From: Gamarada debralockiae
Taxonomy: Eukaryota > Ascomycota > Leotiomycetes > Helotiales > Hyphodiscaceae
Assembly (NCBI GenBank): GCA_002803225.1
Contig: NXFV01000134.1
Span: 1-23,401 of the forward strand
DNA: 23,401 nucleotides
Direction: 5' to 3'
Numbering within the stretch: the first letter of the stretch is position 1; the number at the start of each line of letters is the position of its first letter. This document shows, one piece after another, positions 1 through 10,519 of this stretch. The notes under the pieces are model-generated. The model searched no databases. It worked only from the letters and a program-made list of their open reading frames with translations, and was not told the origin of the DNA. A program made the translations under genes and the position numbers.

Positions 1-491
1 AAAGGCTGCAGCAGGATAAGTGGTTGGTGTACGACAGGTCACAATAAGTACATTTCCAGGCAGTGATAGCTCCTCGAGAAGAGGAAGATGGGTCGAAGAC
101 GCAGTGCTAATCAATGATAGCGAGGCAGTGGGGGAGGATGTGTCACGTTATTACAACTTCGGATACTACTGCTCACAAAATACATCCATTATAGTCCGCT
201 ACAGATCCGCCTATAAGCTAGAGCATCTCTGCAACTAACCTCTTAAGGTTAGGATACAATATGCCCTCTAGTTCTTATGCAATAACCTTCGAGAGACTGC
301 ACAGGGCGAATGCAAAGTGTGCAGTGCAAAAGCTCGTTTGTATTACAAGAAGAATTAGCTAAAGAAGAAAAGGGAAGAAGAATCTGCTTCTTAGAAAATT
401 AAGGGGTGTCGCGGCCGCTAGTGGCAGTGGCAGCGGCAGTGGCCGTGGCATTGGCACGAACTGTGCGCAACATCGGGTGCAACCCGTCACA
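1..491 (+). pseudogene. decayed DNA, possible transposase C-terminal remnant
   Basis: No intact gene is visible. From about 285 to 400 one frame gives ERLHRANAKCAVQK and a neighbouring frame gives a Lys/Glu-rich helix-like stretch (LQEELAKEEKGRR). This is followed at 406-460 by a GTGGCA-type Gly/Ser or Ala/Val-coding run and at about 460-490 by TVRNIGCNPSH. That order (charged coiled coil, Gly/Ser-rich linker, zinc-knuckle-like end) resembles the C terminus of pogo/Fot1-type fungal transposases, but several frames are needed and the zinc-knuckle cysteines are mostly lost. The first 240 bases hold only a short unsupported open frame. This could equally be unrelated low-complexity DNA. Confidence 0.2.
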
Positions 492-557
492 CATACTCCA
501 TCTGTACGCACACTCCATCTGTACGCATACTCCATCTGTATGCATACTTTCTGTATG
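492..557. repeat. 17-bp minisatellite, 3.9 copies
   Basis: Units of the form CATACTCCATCTGTACG lie head to tail at 492-508, 509-525, 526-542 and 543-557, the last one short and diverged. The differences include C/T changes (TACG versus TATG). The unit length is not a multiple of three, so this is most likely non-coding. Confidence 0.85.
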
Positions 558-1029
558 TTATAAATTTAAAGCTTTTCGGCAAATCGCACTGTATACACTG
601 TAGTACAGGCTTGCCTCGCTATATTTTTAGGGCTATTTAGTGTACTAGCGCCAGCCAAACTTTAGGGCCATGTTACGCATGTAATCCTAGGCCAAATTAC
701 CTAAATCTCGAATGCGCAAGCCACTTATATATGACTATAAACTATCCTAAGTCTTAGGGTCATGCGATATAACGTCGCGTTCATAGTATAGTACACGGCC
801 GATTGCAGAGCTGTACCTTTAGAAGAGCAGTCATAGATTCCTTAAATCATTTGTTTAAGGGCTTAGGCATACTACTAGGCCAAAGAACATGTAGAAGCTT
901 TGCTAGAAAAGTAGAGAAATAGGATGTTGAGCACAGGAAGGGCCAATATGAATCATGATGGGATCAGGAACTTAGAATCTCCTTATCTTAGCTTATCCCA
1001 GTGAAGCGAAAAGTGAAGCTCTATAGTTA
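558..1029. other. gene-free, AT-leaning decayed DNA
   Basis: No open frame or RNA gene was recognised. The stretch is rich in TA dinucleotides and TAG/TAA in all frames. A 7-bp inverted repeat CCTTAAA/TTTAAGG with a 7-base loop lies near 840-860. It is probably old repeat-derived DNA. Confidence 0.4.
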
Positions 1030-1104
1030 GTTACAGTTACAGTTACAGTTACAGTTACAGTTACAGTTATAGTTATAGTTACAGTTATAATACTACTACT
1101 ACTA
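1030..1104. repeat. GTTACA hexamer array plus TAC triplets
   Basis: About ten copies of GTTACA run from 1030 to 1088. Some copies near the right end read GTTATA, a CpA to TpA difference of the kind RIP makes. A short TAC triplet run follows at about 1089-1104. No coding function is visible. Confidence 0.85.
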
Positions 1105-1274
1105 TGGTAGAGATTACTTTTCAAAAGCACCTGACCTTACTAGTCCCAATCTAGGAATTTTCGCCTGATCAGGAAGGAGGGCGGGTCTGGGGGCAGCGCT
1201 TTGCCTTACGAGGCCTAGCAAGACGCGATTTGGCGGGCGCGGTCACGGGGATCGAGGGCTGCAAGATATAACAA

Positions 1275-1300
1275 CTAGGGGTTAAAACACATTGTTTTAA
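1275..1300 (-). other. Helitron 3' terminal hairpin and CTAG end
   Basis: On the plus strand CTAG (1275-1278) is followed by TTAAAACA (1282-1289), loop CAT, then TGTTTTAA (1293-1300), a perfect 8-bp stem. Read on the minus strand this is hairpin, three bases, CTAG, then host T (the complement of A1274), which is the usual end and target context of a Helitron. The hairpin is more AT-rich and nearer the end than in many Helitrons. A second palindrome, GGGGCTAGCCCC at about 1330-1341, lies inside the element. Confidence 0.55.
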
Positions 1301-1430
1301 GTGTAAAAGCTTGCTTCTTGAATTTTATGGGGGCTAGCCCCTAAACCCCTAGGCTCGCTGCGCTCGTAGTATTATGGTCCGTAACAGGTCTGTAACTATC
1401 TGTAACTATCTGTAGTATCACTAAAGAGAG

Positions 1431-4400
1431 TTATAATATCTGATTTTTTCTAACACTAATATCTAGCTCTCGATCTCGAGCTGTAGGGGTATTATATACA
1501 GTAAAGCGACTAAAATCAAAAGGAGACTCAAACATTAACCCGTCTAACGCCTTTACCCGTGATACAGCTACATAAGAGAGGCCTAAACAGTGCTCTTTCT
1601 AGTCTATATTTAAGACTACCTGTGAAAGCATTAAGCCCTGACTTTTGTGGACTGTAATCGCGTACGCTAGCCGTAAAGGGAACTGGGTACAGGTGCAAGC
1701 TACGCCCTTATACTCGAACTAACGGGTTACAGGGAAGATAGGAATGATTTTTGAACTGTAATTAGGAAAATCCGGCCCAGAATACTCACTAAAGTAGACT
1801 AGTAAGACAGAAGGCATATCTACGGACGGATCCTTGCCTACATCCTACAGAATATCCTCTATTATACCTATTGACCTGTTAACTAACCCGTTCTCAGTCC
1901 AGGTATTAGTCGTAAGCATGACCTGGGCGCCGATACAGACTAACAGCTCTGTCGGTAGGTTATCAGCGTCTTCTACAGACGCCTTTAATGCATTGCGGCC
2001 GGTGTATATAGACACGATCCTTTTTATAGGTTTCCCCTCAGCCGCGAGCCGCCTGTGATTATGCTCACGGACCTCCTCGTTAGTAAAGTAGAGCTATAAA
2101 GCAGACCGAAAAGAGGCCACCTCCTCTAGTAAGAGCTGGTTCTGAACACGGGTATATAATAGCTCCCAGCTCGACTGTAATAGCCGCGACTCCTATAACT
2201 CAGCTAGAGCGGCCCAGAACCGGACCGCAACGTTGTCCTCCCCCTATTACTATATAACCTTAGTTAGCTGGACCGTACGATTGAAGCACTAGTACAGGCC
2301 CTGACCCTTTATGGCTGTAAGACTTGTAGGGCGATTAGTGTATAGCGGACGGCCCGTAACGGGCGGCAACTAGAAGAAATCCCTACACAGGAGTATGTTC
2401 AGCCCGCTAAAAGCCTGGTCCATATCCGGGAAGATCATCCGTAAACGGTCGTCAATTAGAGAGAGCATCTTTAGGTCAATTATTGACTTCTCGTCTATAA
2501 CCAAGAACCGCACATCCTTGAATACAGACTATAAGGACTATAGAGTAGCGTTTGACAGGTCCGACTTCTTCTGCTTTACAGGCAGCTGAAAGAGGCTATA
2601 TAGGGTCTTGCCAACAATATTAAAGGCCGCAACACCTGTAGGGGCCGCGCAGACGACTGGGTTCCCTTTTCCGGACTACTAAGCTAGCTCCTGTAGCTGC
2701 GCACATAGTTTCAGGACCGTAAAGGTCTTCCCGGACCCGGCAACACTGTTAACATTTAGGCAGAGCGGTTGCGGATCGTTACCGGCCAGCTCTCTAACGT
2801 ACTAGGCCGTAACTACATTGTACAACTTCCGCTACTCTGTATTTAACGGGCTCGGGTCCGAATTGACCGTTACGGCCTGTTCTATATAGTGTAAGAGCTT
2901 GAACTGGTCCTACTCCTCTGGCGTAGTTAGGTTATAGCTAATGTATAAGGTCTAGTCGTATATACAGTCAAGGTTATAGCCGCCGAGGTCGTCCGTAAAG
3001 CTATAGGTCAGGTTGTCACAGGGCCGTCGGCGGGCAAAGACCTCAAAGTCAGCTAGAGGCCTATTACTCTCGCTACGGACCGATTTGTCATCTTCACTAT
3101 CTGTATCTTTGTCGTCAGCTACTGGGTCTATATAAAAGTCGTCCGGATAAGTGTGAAGTTGCCCGCAAGCCTAAAAAGCGTCAATATATGATCCGTAATC
3201 ACACTTGTCAAAAGACAGTAGGTCCGTAAGACACTCAAACGGATGGTAGAGTATAAGCTTTACGCGGCAGTAGTCACTATACTCTAGTGATACTAGGTTA
3301 CTTAAGTACCGCGGAAAGTAATTAATCAGCCATAGAAGCGCGCGCGGTCTTATGGCCCACATAGTCTAATTCCAGGTCTGTAACCACTCAAACAGTATTA
3401 CGCAGGCCAGGGCTAGGTTGACCTGATCTGTTAAACGGTCCTGGTAGCGCTGTAACAGTAATCGGCGAGCTGTAATAGCCTCCTCCTTAATAGTAATTAT
3501 ATTGTTGTAGACCTCTTCTGGCCAGCAGTCGACTGTAACCACCTAGTGGGAGGAGTCCTGTAATGGTAGACTAAGCAGGATATAGCTAACCTCTTGTACG
3601 GACCAATTACGCTCACCGATTAGCTTGTTAAGCAGCTTTGATACAAAAGAGAACGCAGGTACCCGGCTATTTATATAGGGCAGGACTTAAGTCTAGGCTT
3701 AATTAGAGTAGAGCTTTACAGGTAACTATATAGGCGACTGTACATACTTAGAGCTCTGTATAAGATACAGATGATTTCTCTGGCTTTGATATGTACTTAG
3801 AAAGGTATGCTAGGACTGTGTATAGGCTTAGTGACGGCTGAATATCCGTATTAGCCATCTAACCTATAGTGATTACAGGCGAGCACTAGTTCAGTGTAGC
3901 CTGGTTACAGGCCGGCGCAAATATATAGTCCTTTTGGTTCACCTCTTTTGTGACCGCGGGCTGTAAAGCAAGCGGCCGCAGGTAGAAGAACTAATAGCGT
4001 GTTACCCCCTTTTTCGTCCGTAAACAGTACGACGGACGGCACGTGCTATAGAGCTAGAGGCGGTTTAGGAAGGCCGCAAACTGGTCAGGCGTGTTCTCCA
4101 CATCTGTAGAGGCTAGAGAGGCAGGGTTACAGGCGTTAGGACGCTGTAACTGGTTCGGATTCCAAGCCGTAACCCGCTGGCCCTAGTATACTGCAAAGGT
4201 CGTACGCTGCTCGTCTGTTAACAGGTCTAGCGGGGGGCCCGCCTCGGTCTAGAACAGGCAGTGTAGGTGGCCTGAGCTATAGTACTGCTACTTGTAACGG
4301 ATCCAGTGGTCCGTAACACCCAGATACGGACCGATAACGTGCTTCTGGAAGGCCTGAAATCGAATGTAAAGGTAGTGAGCCACGATATACGGGTAGTCCT

Positions 4401-6108
4401 ATACGTTAGACCATACAATCTACTGCCGGGTCCGGTCGTCGGCCGTAAGATAGTCCGTAAACCATAGGAGGTACCTTTGGAGGTCCTGCCACTATATATC
4501 CGCACAGCTAAAGGTAACAAATACAGGCGCCGCGGACGGGGACAGGAAGCGGGCATAGGCTTGAAGGCTGCCGCTGCGGTTGCGCCAGTACAGACAGGTG
4601 CCAGGGAGCAGGGCGCCTTGACGGACGATCTACGGGAGGAGGCTGGCGTCTGTATCTAGGGCCTCTGCTAGCTCCTTGTGGGTCAGATCCTTGATATCTG
4701 CGGTCCGCGAGACGTAGAAGTAGGCTGTAGACCTCGTCTTCTGGCGCATATACATATTAAAGATAAAAAAGCGCTAGCGGGCATGCCGGGCGAACCGCTG
4801 ATCATACTAACACAGTAGGTGACAGGCGTAATCCTTTACTGGTACGTTCTGTAACCGGGGCGTATTTAGATTAGCCTGGCCAGTTGGATAGAGGGTTAGA
4901 AACGCAAGTGATAGGATACGCTCCCTCCCAGACGCCTTGTCGATTAGTGTATGCCGGATTAAGGGTGCTGGGAGGCTAGAAGGTAGTCTACAGCCTGTAA
5001 TCCCTTCTAGGATTAGATTGGCCTCTATAGTGTCCTGGTCAAGGCTTAGAACAGCCGACTAGGAGTTAGGCGGCGCGTCTGTAACCTCTACAGGTCTATC
5101 TAGGCTAAGCGTATCGTCCGTAATACATATCACAGAGGAGGAGACATTATTATTAACTGGGAGAGCTGCAATACGGTCCGCAGAGATAGTGATATAATAG
5201 TAGTCAGGGTAGTTAGCCTTTAGAAAGTATAGCCAGGTTAGAACGTGCCCGCGACGGACCCGGAAATCAGTCCGAAACTGTCGCCGATACTGTATATCGT
5301 CCGCAAGGTTTTCTGGCGGCCGTAAGAGTATAATGTCAAGCTTAAATAGTAGGTTCAGCAGTATATCGACGGTCTGTACGATATTCTGGAGGAACGTGAC
5401 ACAGTGGCCCGTATAGTGATACTAGTGCCCGCGGACGCGTTTCACAAGCATCTGTATGTATGCCTGTGTAATTACTATCTCCTCGACTTGCGTTAGCTCT
5501 GGCAAGTGCGCCGGGACAGTTCCTAGATCTATATAATTCTCTGCGGATATCAGGAAGGGTGTTACGGGCCGTTTCCGGTTATCTGTATCCTGTAAAAAGC
5601 ACTAGTGATATACGCCGTCCGTAAGGTCCATAGAAAATCCACGCTCTTGACACCGCTGATACATCTCTAGCTTTACAGCCGCCATAGCCTTATTAAACTC
5701 TTGTATATAGCCCCATTTGTCTGTAGGTAAGAAGCCTGTAGGTTCAGCTTGTAGGACTATAACTGGGGCTCGAGGAGGCTCTAGTTCAGTAGGGGGATTT
5801 GGTAGAGGTAGTTCAACGGGTAGGTTTAGAGGTAGAGGAGCTTGCGGACGGCTAACAGTAGGTCGCAGTCTGTTAGACGCAGTAACAGTAGGTTTTAGAC
5901 TATTAGAACAGCGGACGCGTTTTATAGGTTAGATATTCGGATCTAAGGACTGTAAAGCTGGCCGTTTCTTGCTGTTAGAAGTATTCTTTTAACTATAGCA
6001 CTATATACAGGTAGCAAAAACGCGTGAATTCGGGCCCGCAAGGGTATCTTTAAGAAAGGATAAGAGAGGGAGGTATTGAGTACAGCTAGAGCAATACTTA
6101 GAACTCAT
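1431..6108 (-). pseudogene. Helitron Rep-helicase (RepHel), RIP-mutated pseudogene
   Basis: The start ATG is at 6106-6108. The N terminus MSSKYCSSCTQYLPLL gives a short Cys-containing region, then a Pro-rich linker. A DUF6570-like segment follows (LGTVPAHLPELTQVEEIVI, then YTGHCVTFLQN, about 5360-5540). The Rep domain has the HUH motif GHLHCLF (about 4252-4272) and the two-tyrosine motif YLSKYISKPE (about 3781-3807). The helicase has Walker A NSVAGSGKT (2724-2750), a Walker B-like VIDEKSII (near 2480-2505), FF-stop-LPPV (near 2360-2380) and a C-terminal AYAITVHKSQGL plus YVAVSRVKALDG (about 1530-1690), ending at TAA 1431-1433. More than 25 in-frame stops interrupt it. Where family expectation is clear they replace Gln (CAG/CAA) or Trp (TGG to TAG), that is C to T in CpA on either strand. 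The frame also shifts between about 3690 and 3745: codons before and after are in different phases. Length, about 1560 codons, is normal for fungal RepHel proteins. Confidence 0.9.
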
Positions 6109-6412
6109 TATAGCTAGAAATAATAAGGAAAGAAGAGGTAAGTAGGACTGTAAATATAAGAGAGTAAATGCATAATAATACTTAATCTTAAAACATAACT
6201 GTAAACACCCTTTTACGGATACTTAAACACCCTTTTTAGGGTAATGGCGTTAGTAGTAGGTAGGTAAAAAGACAAAAGTAGAAAAGGAGGTAAAGTATTT
6301 CTGGGCCGGATTATCTACGGGCCGCTCACGTGAAAGCTATTTTTATAGCCAATCGCTTAAAGTCTTGGCGGCACGTGATACAGACTTCACCACCGGTCGG
6401 GCAGGGCTCTGA

Positions 6413-7688
6413 TTTTAAGAGAAAGCAAGCTTTCAATGATAAAAGTTCTCAGCGAGTTACTTGGTAGGAGGGATAAACAAGTGCACCCTTGAGGGTTTTA
6501 TTGCCACCCCCGTTACTCGCACGTTGACTGTGCAGAGAAAGGAAGAAGGATGCGCAGGGCTGAGGGGAGATCTTTATAGGTATGGAGTGGAAAGGCTGAG
6601 GGAATTGCTGGAAAGACGAGTGACTGCGACACGTGATGTATTCAAGTACAAGAACTTGTATCCACACTTGCAGAGCAGGGTGGGTGGTGGATGTTGAGTC
6701 TTGAGATTGGGATGCTTTGAACTGCTCAGATGTCATTGGTGATGGTGATGTGATGAGGATTGGAATGGAAAGGTTGGCAGATGTGGGATTGCTGTGCAAC
6801 GTTAGTGACTGGTGGATCGCCGGCTGAAGAGTTTGTCTGTACAGGAATCTGATGATCTTAGTAAATCAAGTCAGGACACACCAAAATACGGATTATTTTC
6901 AACGCCATTTATTTGTCTACCTCCACCAAAATACACAAGCACCCCACGCCATCATCCATCCTCCCAACTCGTCCCCACCATCTACCATATCCATAAAACC
7001 GCGCACCTAAGAAAAGTAAACGATTCGATCCCTCGATACCTCAAACCGGTCAGCGGCGAGTGTACAACAAAAGGGGTCCCAGCCTATCCACAAATCTCCT
7101 AACATCTAAGAATAAAAGTCCATCACCAGTGAACAACCACCACCAAAGCCGATCTCCTCACCAAAAAGCAGCACACAACAAGTTGCATGCAAGAAACACC
7201 AAGCTCACCGGAAGATCTCTCAACCAATCACCAGCAGCAGCAAACCAGCACACCAATTGAAGAAGCGAAGAAAAACGGGGTATAAGCGAATCAGATAAGG
7301 TGTCGAGGATTTTTGCGAAAGAACTTGTTTAACTCCAGGGTTGTAGCAAACCAGTGGGAAATATTTCGTTGAGATCGCTCATGCATGGAAGTACGTAGCC
7401 AAGATTCGTCAAGCCGTAAATGTCCTCCTCTCGGAGTGAGAGGGAGGACGCGTAAAGAATGAGGAGGATGTGCGCATCGTAGAGTTCGTGTCGAAAGAGT
7501 TTGAGTATAGATGTCGCATCGAAGAGTTCGTTCCGCCGTACAGAGAATGTTGGGGCAAAGCGAGTTGTTGACCGGCGAGATATCCGCATTCCTCCGCATC
7601 GATAGAATTCCCGTCGCAGAAGAATGTAAATAACCTGCCATAACAATAACATCAGGTCGCGCCCAACATCCACCAATCCGGCGCTGGG
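6413..7688. other. intergenic DNA, no gene recognised
   Basis: Open frames here (up to 116 codons, overlapping on both strands) show no recognisable motif or coding pattern. From about 6900 to 7260 the plus strand is CA-rich and poor in G, as in fungal untranslated or promoter DNA. Two imperfect direct repeats of CGCATCG-A/T-AGAGTTCGT lie near 7473 and 7513. The part next to 7689 is probably the 3' untranslated region of the GPI-protein gene. Confidence 0.4.
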
Positions 7689-8036
7689 TTATAGCAACGC
7701 CGCTGCGATCATCACCACAATCCCTGCGCTTCCTGCGTACATTGAATTGAGCGATGACGCTGCGCCCATGAAGTTCGCTGGGATTGTTGATGTAGCTTTC
7801 GCGGTGCTGCTACTTGATGCCGTAGTTGTGCTTGCGCTAGTTCCGACAGCCGTTGGGGCTGCGAGGGTCGTGCTGTTATAAGCGGGATATGTCGAGGTAA
7901 CGGATGCGACAACTTGAGAGACGGTAATCGTTCGAGTCATAGTAGCAGTCGAGGTGAGAGTCGTAGTAGAGGAGCTGGATTGCGCGACGGCAAGGAGAGG
8001 AAGGAGGAGGAGCGTTGAGATCGTCGGCAGCTGCAT
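7689..8036 (-). CDS. small GPI-anchored Ser/Thr-rich cell-wall protein
   Basis: A single-exon gene of 115 codons. The start was set at the Met that begins MQLPTISTLLLLPLLAVAQ (ATG at 8034-8036), because a clear secretion signal peptide follows at once; the frame is open 42 codons further upstream but that extension is not signal-like. After cleavage near residue 19 the protein is mostly Ser, Thr and Ala, with a segment TATMTRTITVSQVVASVTS that recurs in small fungal GPI proteins, one N-glycosylation site (NST), and a C-terminal small-residue patch followed by a hydrophobic tail (AGIVVMIAAALL), as needed for GPI transfer. It is expected at the plasma membrane or cell wall, heavily O-mannosylated. 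Its biochemical role is unknown. It is the only clearly intact gene between the Helitron and the DUF6604 pseudogene. Confidence 0.75.
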   Translation of the reverse strand: MQLPTISTLLLLPLLAVAQSSSSTTTLTSTATMTRTITVSQVVASVTSTYPAYNSTTLAAPTAVGTSASTTTASSSSTAKATSTIPANFMGAASSLNSMYAGSAGIVVMIAAALL

Positions 8037-10519
8037 TTTGATAGATGTTCGTGCCAAGTATCGTAGAATCTGCGACAAGATGATCGATATATCTGTGTAG
8101 ATAGGATGAGATCCAAGATCAGATCGGTAGATGGTTGTCAGAGAGTGTTTAAGCTTTGACAAATCAGTGTTCGTGCGTATTGTTTTTGAGCTGTGTGGTG
8201 GCTTGGCTTTTGCGCTGCGACAATTGTTTGTCGGGGACTGGACTCAACGAGTGTAAGTGAATACGACGTGCTTGCGTGTATTTGAGCGATGGTATTGATA
8301 TCTTTCAAAGACAATGATAGACTTTGCCAACGAAGTCTGGTGTTGGAGAGAGTGAAAGGAGGACGGAGATGTGAGTGAGTGTTGGAAGGAGGGTGAAGCG
8401 AGAAGTTGAGCGAAATGATGAGGGAGATTTGACTCGCGCGGGCCGGGTTAGACCAAAATCGGGTTGCTGGTCACAACAACGCAAGGCATTGCGACGATTA
8501 TTCCAGAAAGTATATTATTTCAAATTCAATTTGATGGAGCGAAGCAAGGACTAAGTTTATTGTGAGCGTCTCTGTTTATTCCTCTACTTCACCGAAGGCA
8601 TGATCGCCAGGAAGTTCTTCAGAATTCGAGCAGTCTTCAACGCTTCTTGGCAATGTTTTTAATTCTCCGGGCAGTTTCTACAGGCTTTTCAGGGCATTTC
8701 CACCTCTCCAGGCTCTATTTCGCAGACAATTTCTCCTTAGAATTCCTTCAAATGCCCTGGAATATTACATTAGTCGCCCACCCGGTTCCCACCAACTCTC
8801 AGTCTGCTCTCCCCGCCCCATCGGCGCATGTGTTGTACTTAATTTTAATTCCCGCGCTAGAATACACATCCCAGTCGTCACATCCATGCAATTTCAAGGA
8901 TAATCTGCTACACTAGACGTTTGATAGGCCACCATCAAACAAGGCGTTCTTAGTGGCCGTGTGTTCCTGAATTTAGCGCACTCTAAAAGAAACTTGGTGC
9001 CTGGTTCCTAGATCCGTCATCTTGGGAGCGAAAATTCTGCTGCTGAGATTTTAGCGAGCGCACGATGTGACGGAGTGAGACGGGCAGAAATCTTGACGTG
9101 GAGTATCGATAACAGCGCCGATCGTTCCATCGAGGAACATCGCACGTGAGGGTGTTAGATTGATGGGCGATGAGGTGTTCCTCATCTGCTTGATGATGCA
9201 GTGTGACGATGTTTCCAGCTTCGTATTTATGGCGACACGTGTACAAACATAACTCATTGCATGACGCCTCTATTTTCGTCCGAAGAACAGAAAGCGCCAT
9301 CTTTCCTCCTTCGTGCCACCCAATTATATTCGTGCGAGGCCCCCACAGCATCCTTCTCAACAAGCGCGACCGAAAGGATTGCCGTTCATTGCCGCAGTTT
9401 CTCACGATGCCCGAGACGAGATGAGATCATTTCCGTGGCACCTATGAATTCAGCCCTGTCCACCAGATCCTCCCCCTTTCTAAATTTTGCCTCCCAAATT
9501 TGTCGCCTTTTCTTCGTGCTGAGTTGACGCGCTGTGCAAATTTAAAGTTGCCAGGTCTCACAGTTGGGAATCATCAAAGGCATTCCTACCACGTTAAAGG
9601 AACATCTCACAAAATCTCCCTTGCTGTCATTTTATTATTGCCACAGCTCTCGATCACAATAATCTCCTCCAATCAAGCCTGTTTTTCACAGATTGATTGA
9701 TCTACAATCTATCCTTCTAGAACCTCAAAGTCCTCAAACAAGATCTCAAAACATCGCTCATCCCTTTGGTCCGATGTTCATCTTCTCAATCTCCCATCGC
9801 GCAAATCCCCAGTTCATCTGATGAGACAAGAAGAACATCAAACCACCAGTGTGAGATTTTCCTCCGTCAAAGCTTGACGGTCGGCCCTTCGTCAAGTACA
9901 GCGGTACCCAACCGCCACTCTCAAACAGCCTCTGCTTCAAATGTGGCCACACATGGCCAGTGCGCTAGGAACGCGATAATGAAGCTTTTTGCGACCGGGA
10001 TGGGTGAGGTGTCATTGTTTGATGGCGGTAGAGTGGTTTGTGGATAGCCTTGAGGTTGGAGGGAGGGAGTGAGGGGATGAAAGGGAAGGAACGGTATTGT
10101 CACGTGACTAATTTTTCGTTTATCGGTGGAAGAGTAAAGATTGGGCCTTTCGAGCCACCAACCATACTCAGTTTAAGACTGCTTCTTGTTGTATCTATAA
10201 TGATTCCAGAGCTTCTCGCAAATTGAGGAGATGCGAGCTTTGAAAGCCTCTGGAGCATGTGATAACCACGAGATTTGGCTCGTTTTCGCTAAGTGGCAGC
10301 GAAGAGGCTTAAAAGTGGGTCGTGGAACATCAACATCGAATTCTTTCCACCTTTTGACCTCTTTACAATTGCCAACTGTGAGCATCTTGCCGTCATAAGC
10401 TGTTGGGTGATTTTGCGTGCCAATCTCACTTCGTTTGTTAATCGTGGTATTGGAACCGAATCGAGTTCAAGCAGCTTAGTGTGACGCTACTCACTGTTTG
10501 TCAGTTGAATTTATCAACT
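8037..10519. other. long intergenic stretch, no supported gene
   Basis: The first 400 bases are upstream of the GPI-protein gene and presumably hold its promoter. The rest has several overlapping open frames on both strands (for example 8647-8916 plus, 8983-9405 minus, 9758-9952 minus, 9766-10047 plus), none with a recognisable domain, start context or conserved motif. No tRNA, transposon end or long repeat was seen. A small unrecognised gene cannot be ruled out. Confidence 0.35.

Larger units (their letters stand above)
1275..6412 (-). mobile_element. Helitron rolling-circle transposon, inactivated
   Basis: On the minus strand this stretch has the parts of an autonomous Helitron in order: a 5' leader, one long Rep-helicase reading frame (6108 to 1431), a 3' non-coding part, and a terminal hairpin followed by CTAG and a host T. 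The 3' terminus at 1275 is supported by an 8-bp perfect hairpin 3 nt from CTAG. The 5' terminus is less certain. A TC dinucleotide after a host A (plus-strand GA at 6411-6412, then T) fits the A/T insertion rule and the switch to AT-rich host DNA, but 6377-6378 is an alternative. No target duplication is expected for this class. The internal gene is destroyed by stop codons in CpA to TpA context, so the copy cannot move by itself. Confidence 0.8.

Noticed and set aside
1030..1088. TTAC repeats as a Starship insertion site
   Set aside because: Starships often target TTAC-like sites, but no tyrosine-recombinase captain (DUF3435) or cargo structure is visible and the sequence is a simple hexamer array.
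3171..3362. Separate 63-codon minus-strand gene
   Set aside because: The translation is an internal piece of the Helitron helicase region between two RIP stops, not an independent gene.
4227..4556. 109-codon open frame on the minus strand
   Set aside because: It is a shifted frame of the Helitron Rep domain; the HUH motif and other Rep motifs lie in another frame of the same DNA.
8983..9405. 140-codon minus-strand open frame
   Set aside because: Overlaps long open frames on the plus strand, has biased Arg/Ser/Cys composition and no domain or intron signals; likely chance.
9758..9952. 64-codon minus-strand open frame with plausible-looking composition
   Set aside because: No upstream exon, signal or family match was recognised, and an equally long frame lies on the other strand; evidence is too thin to call a gene.
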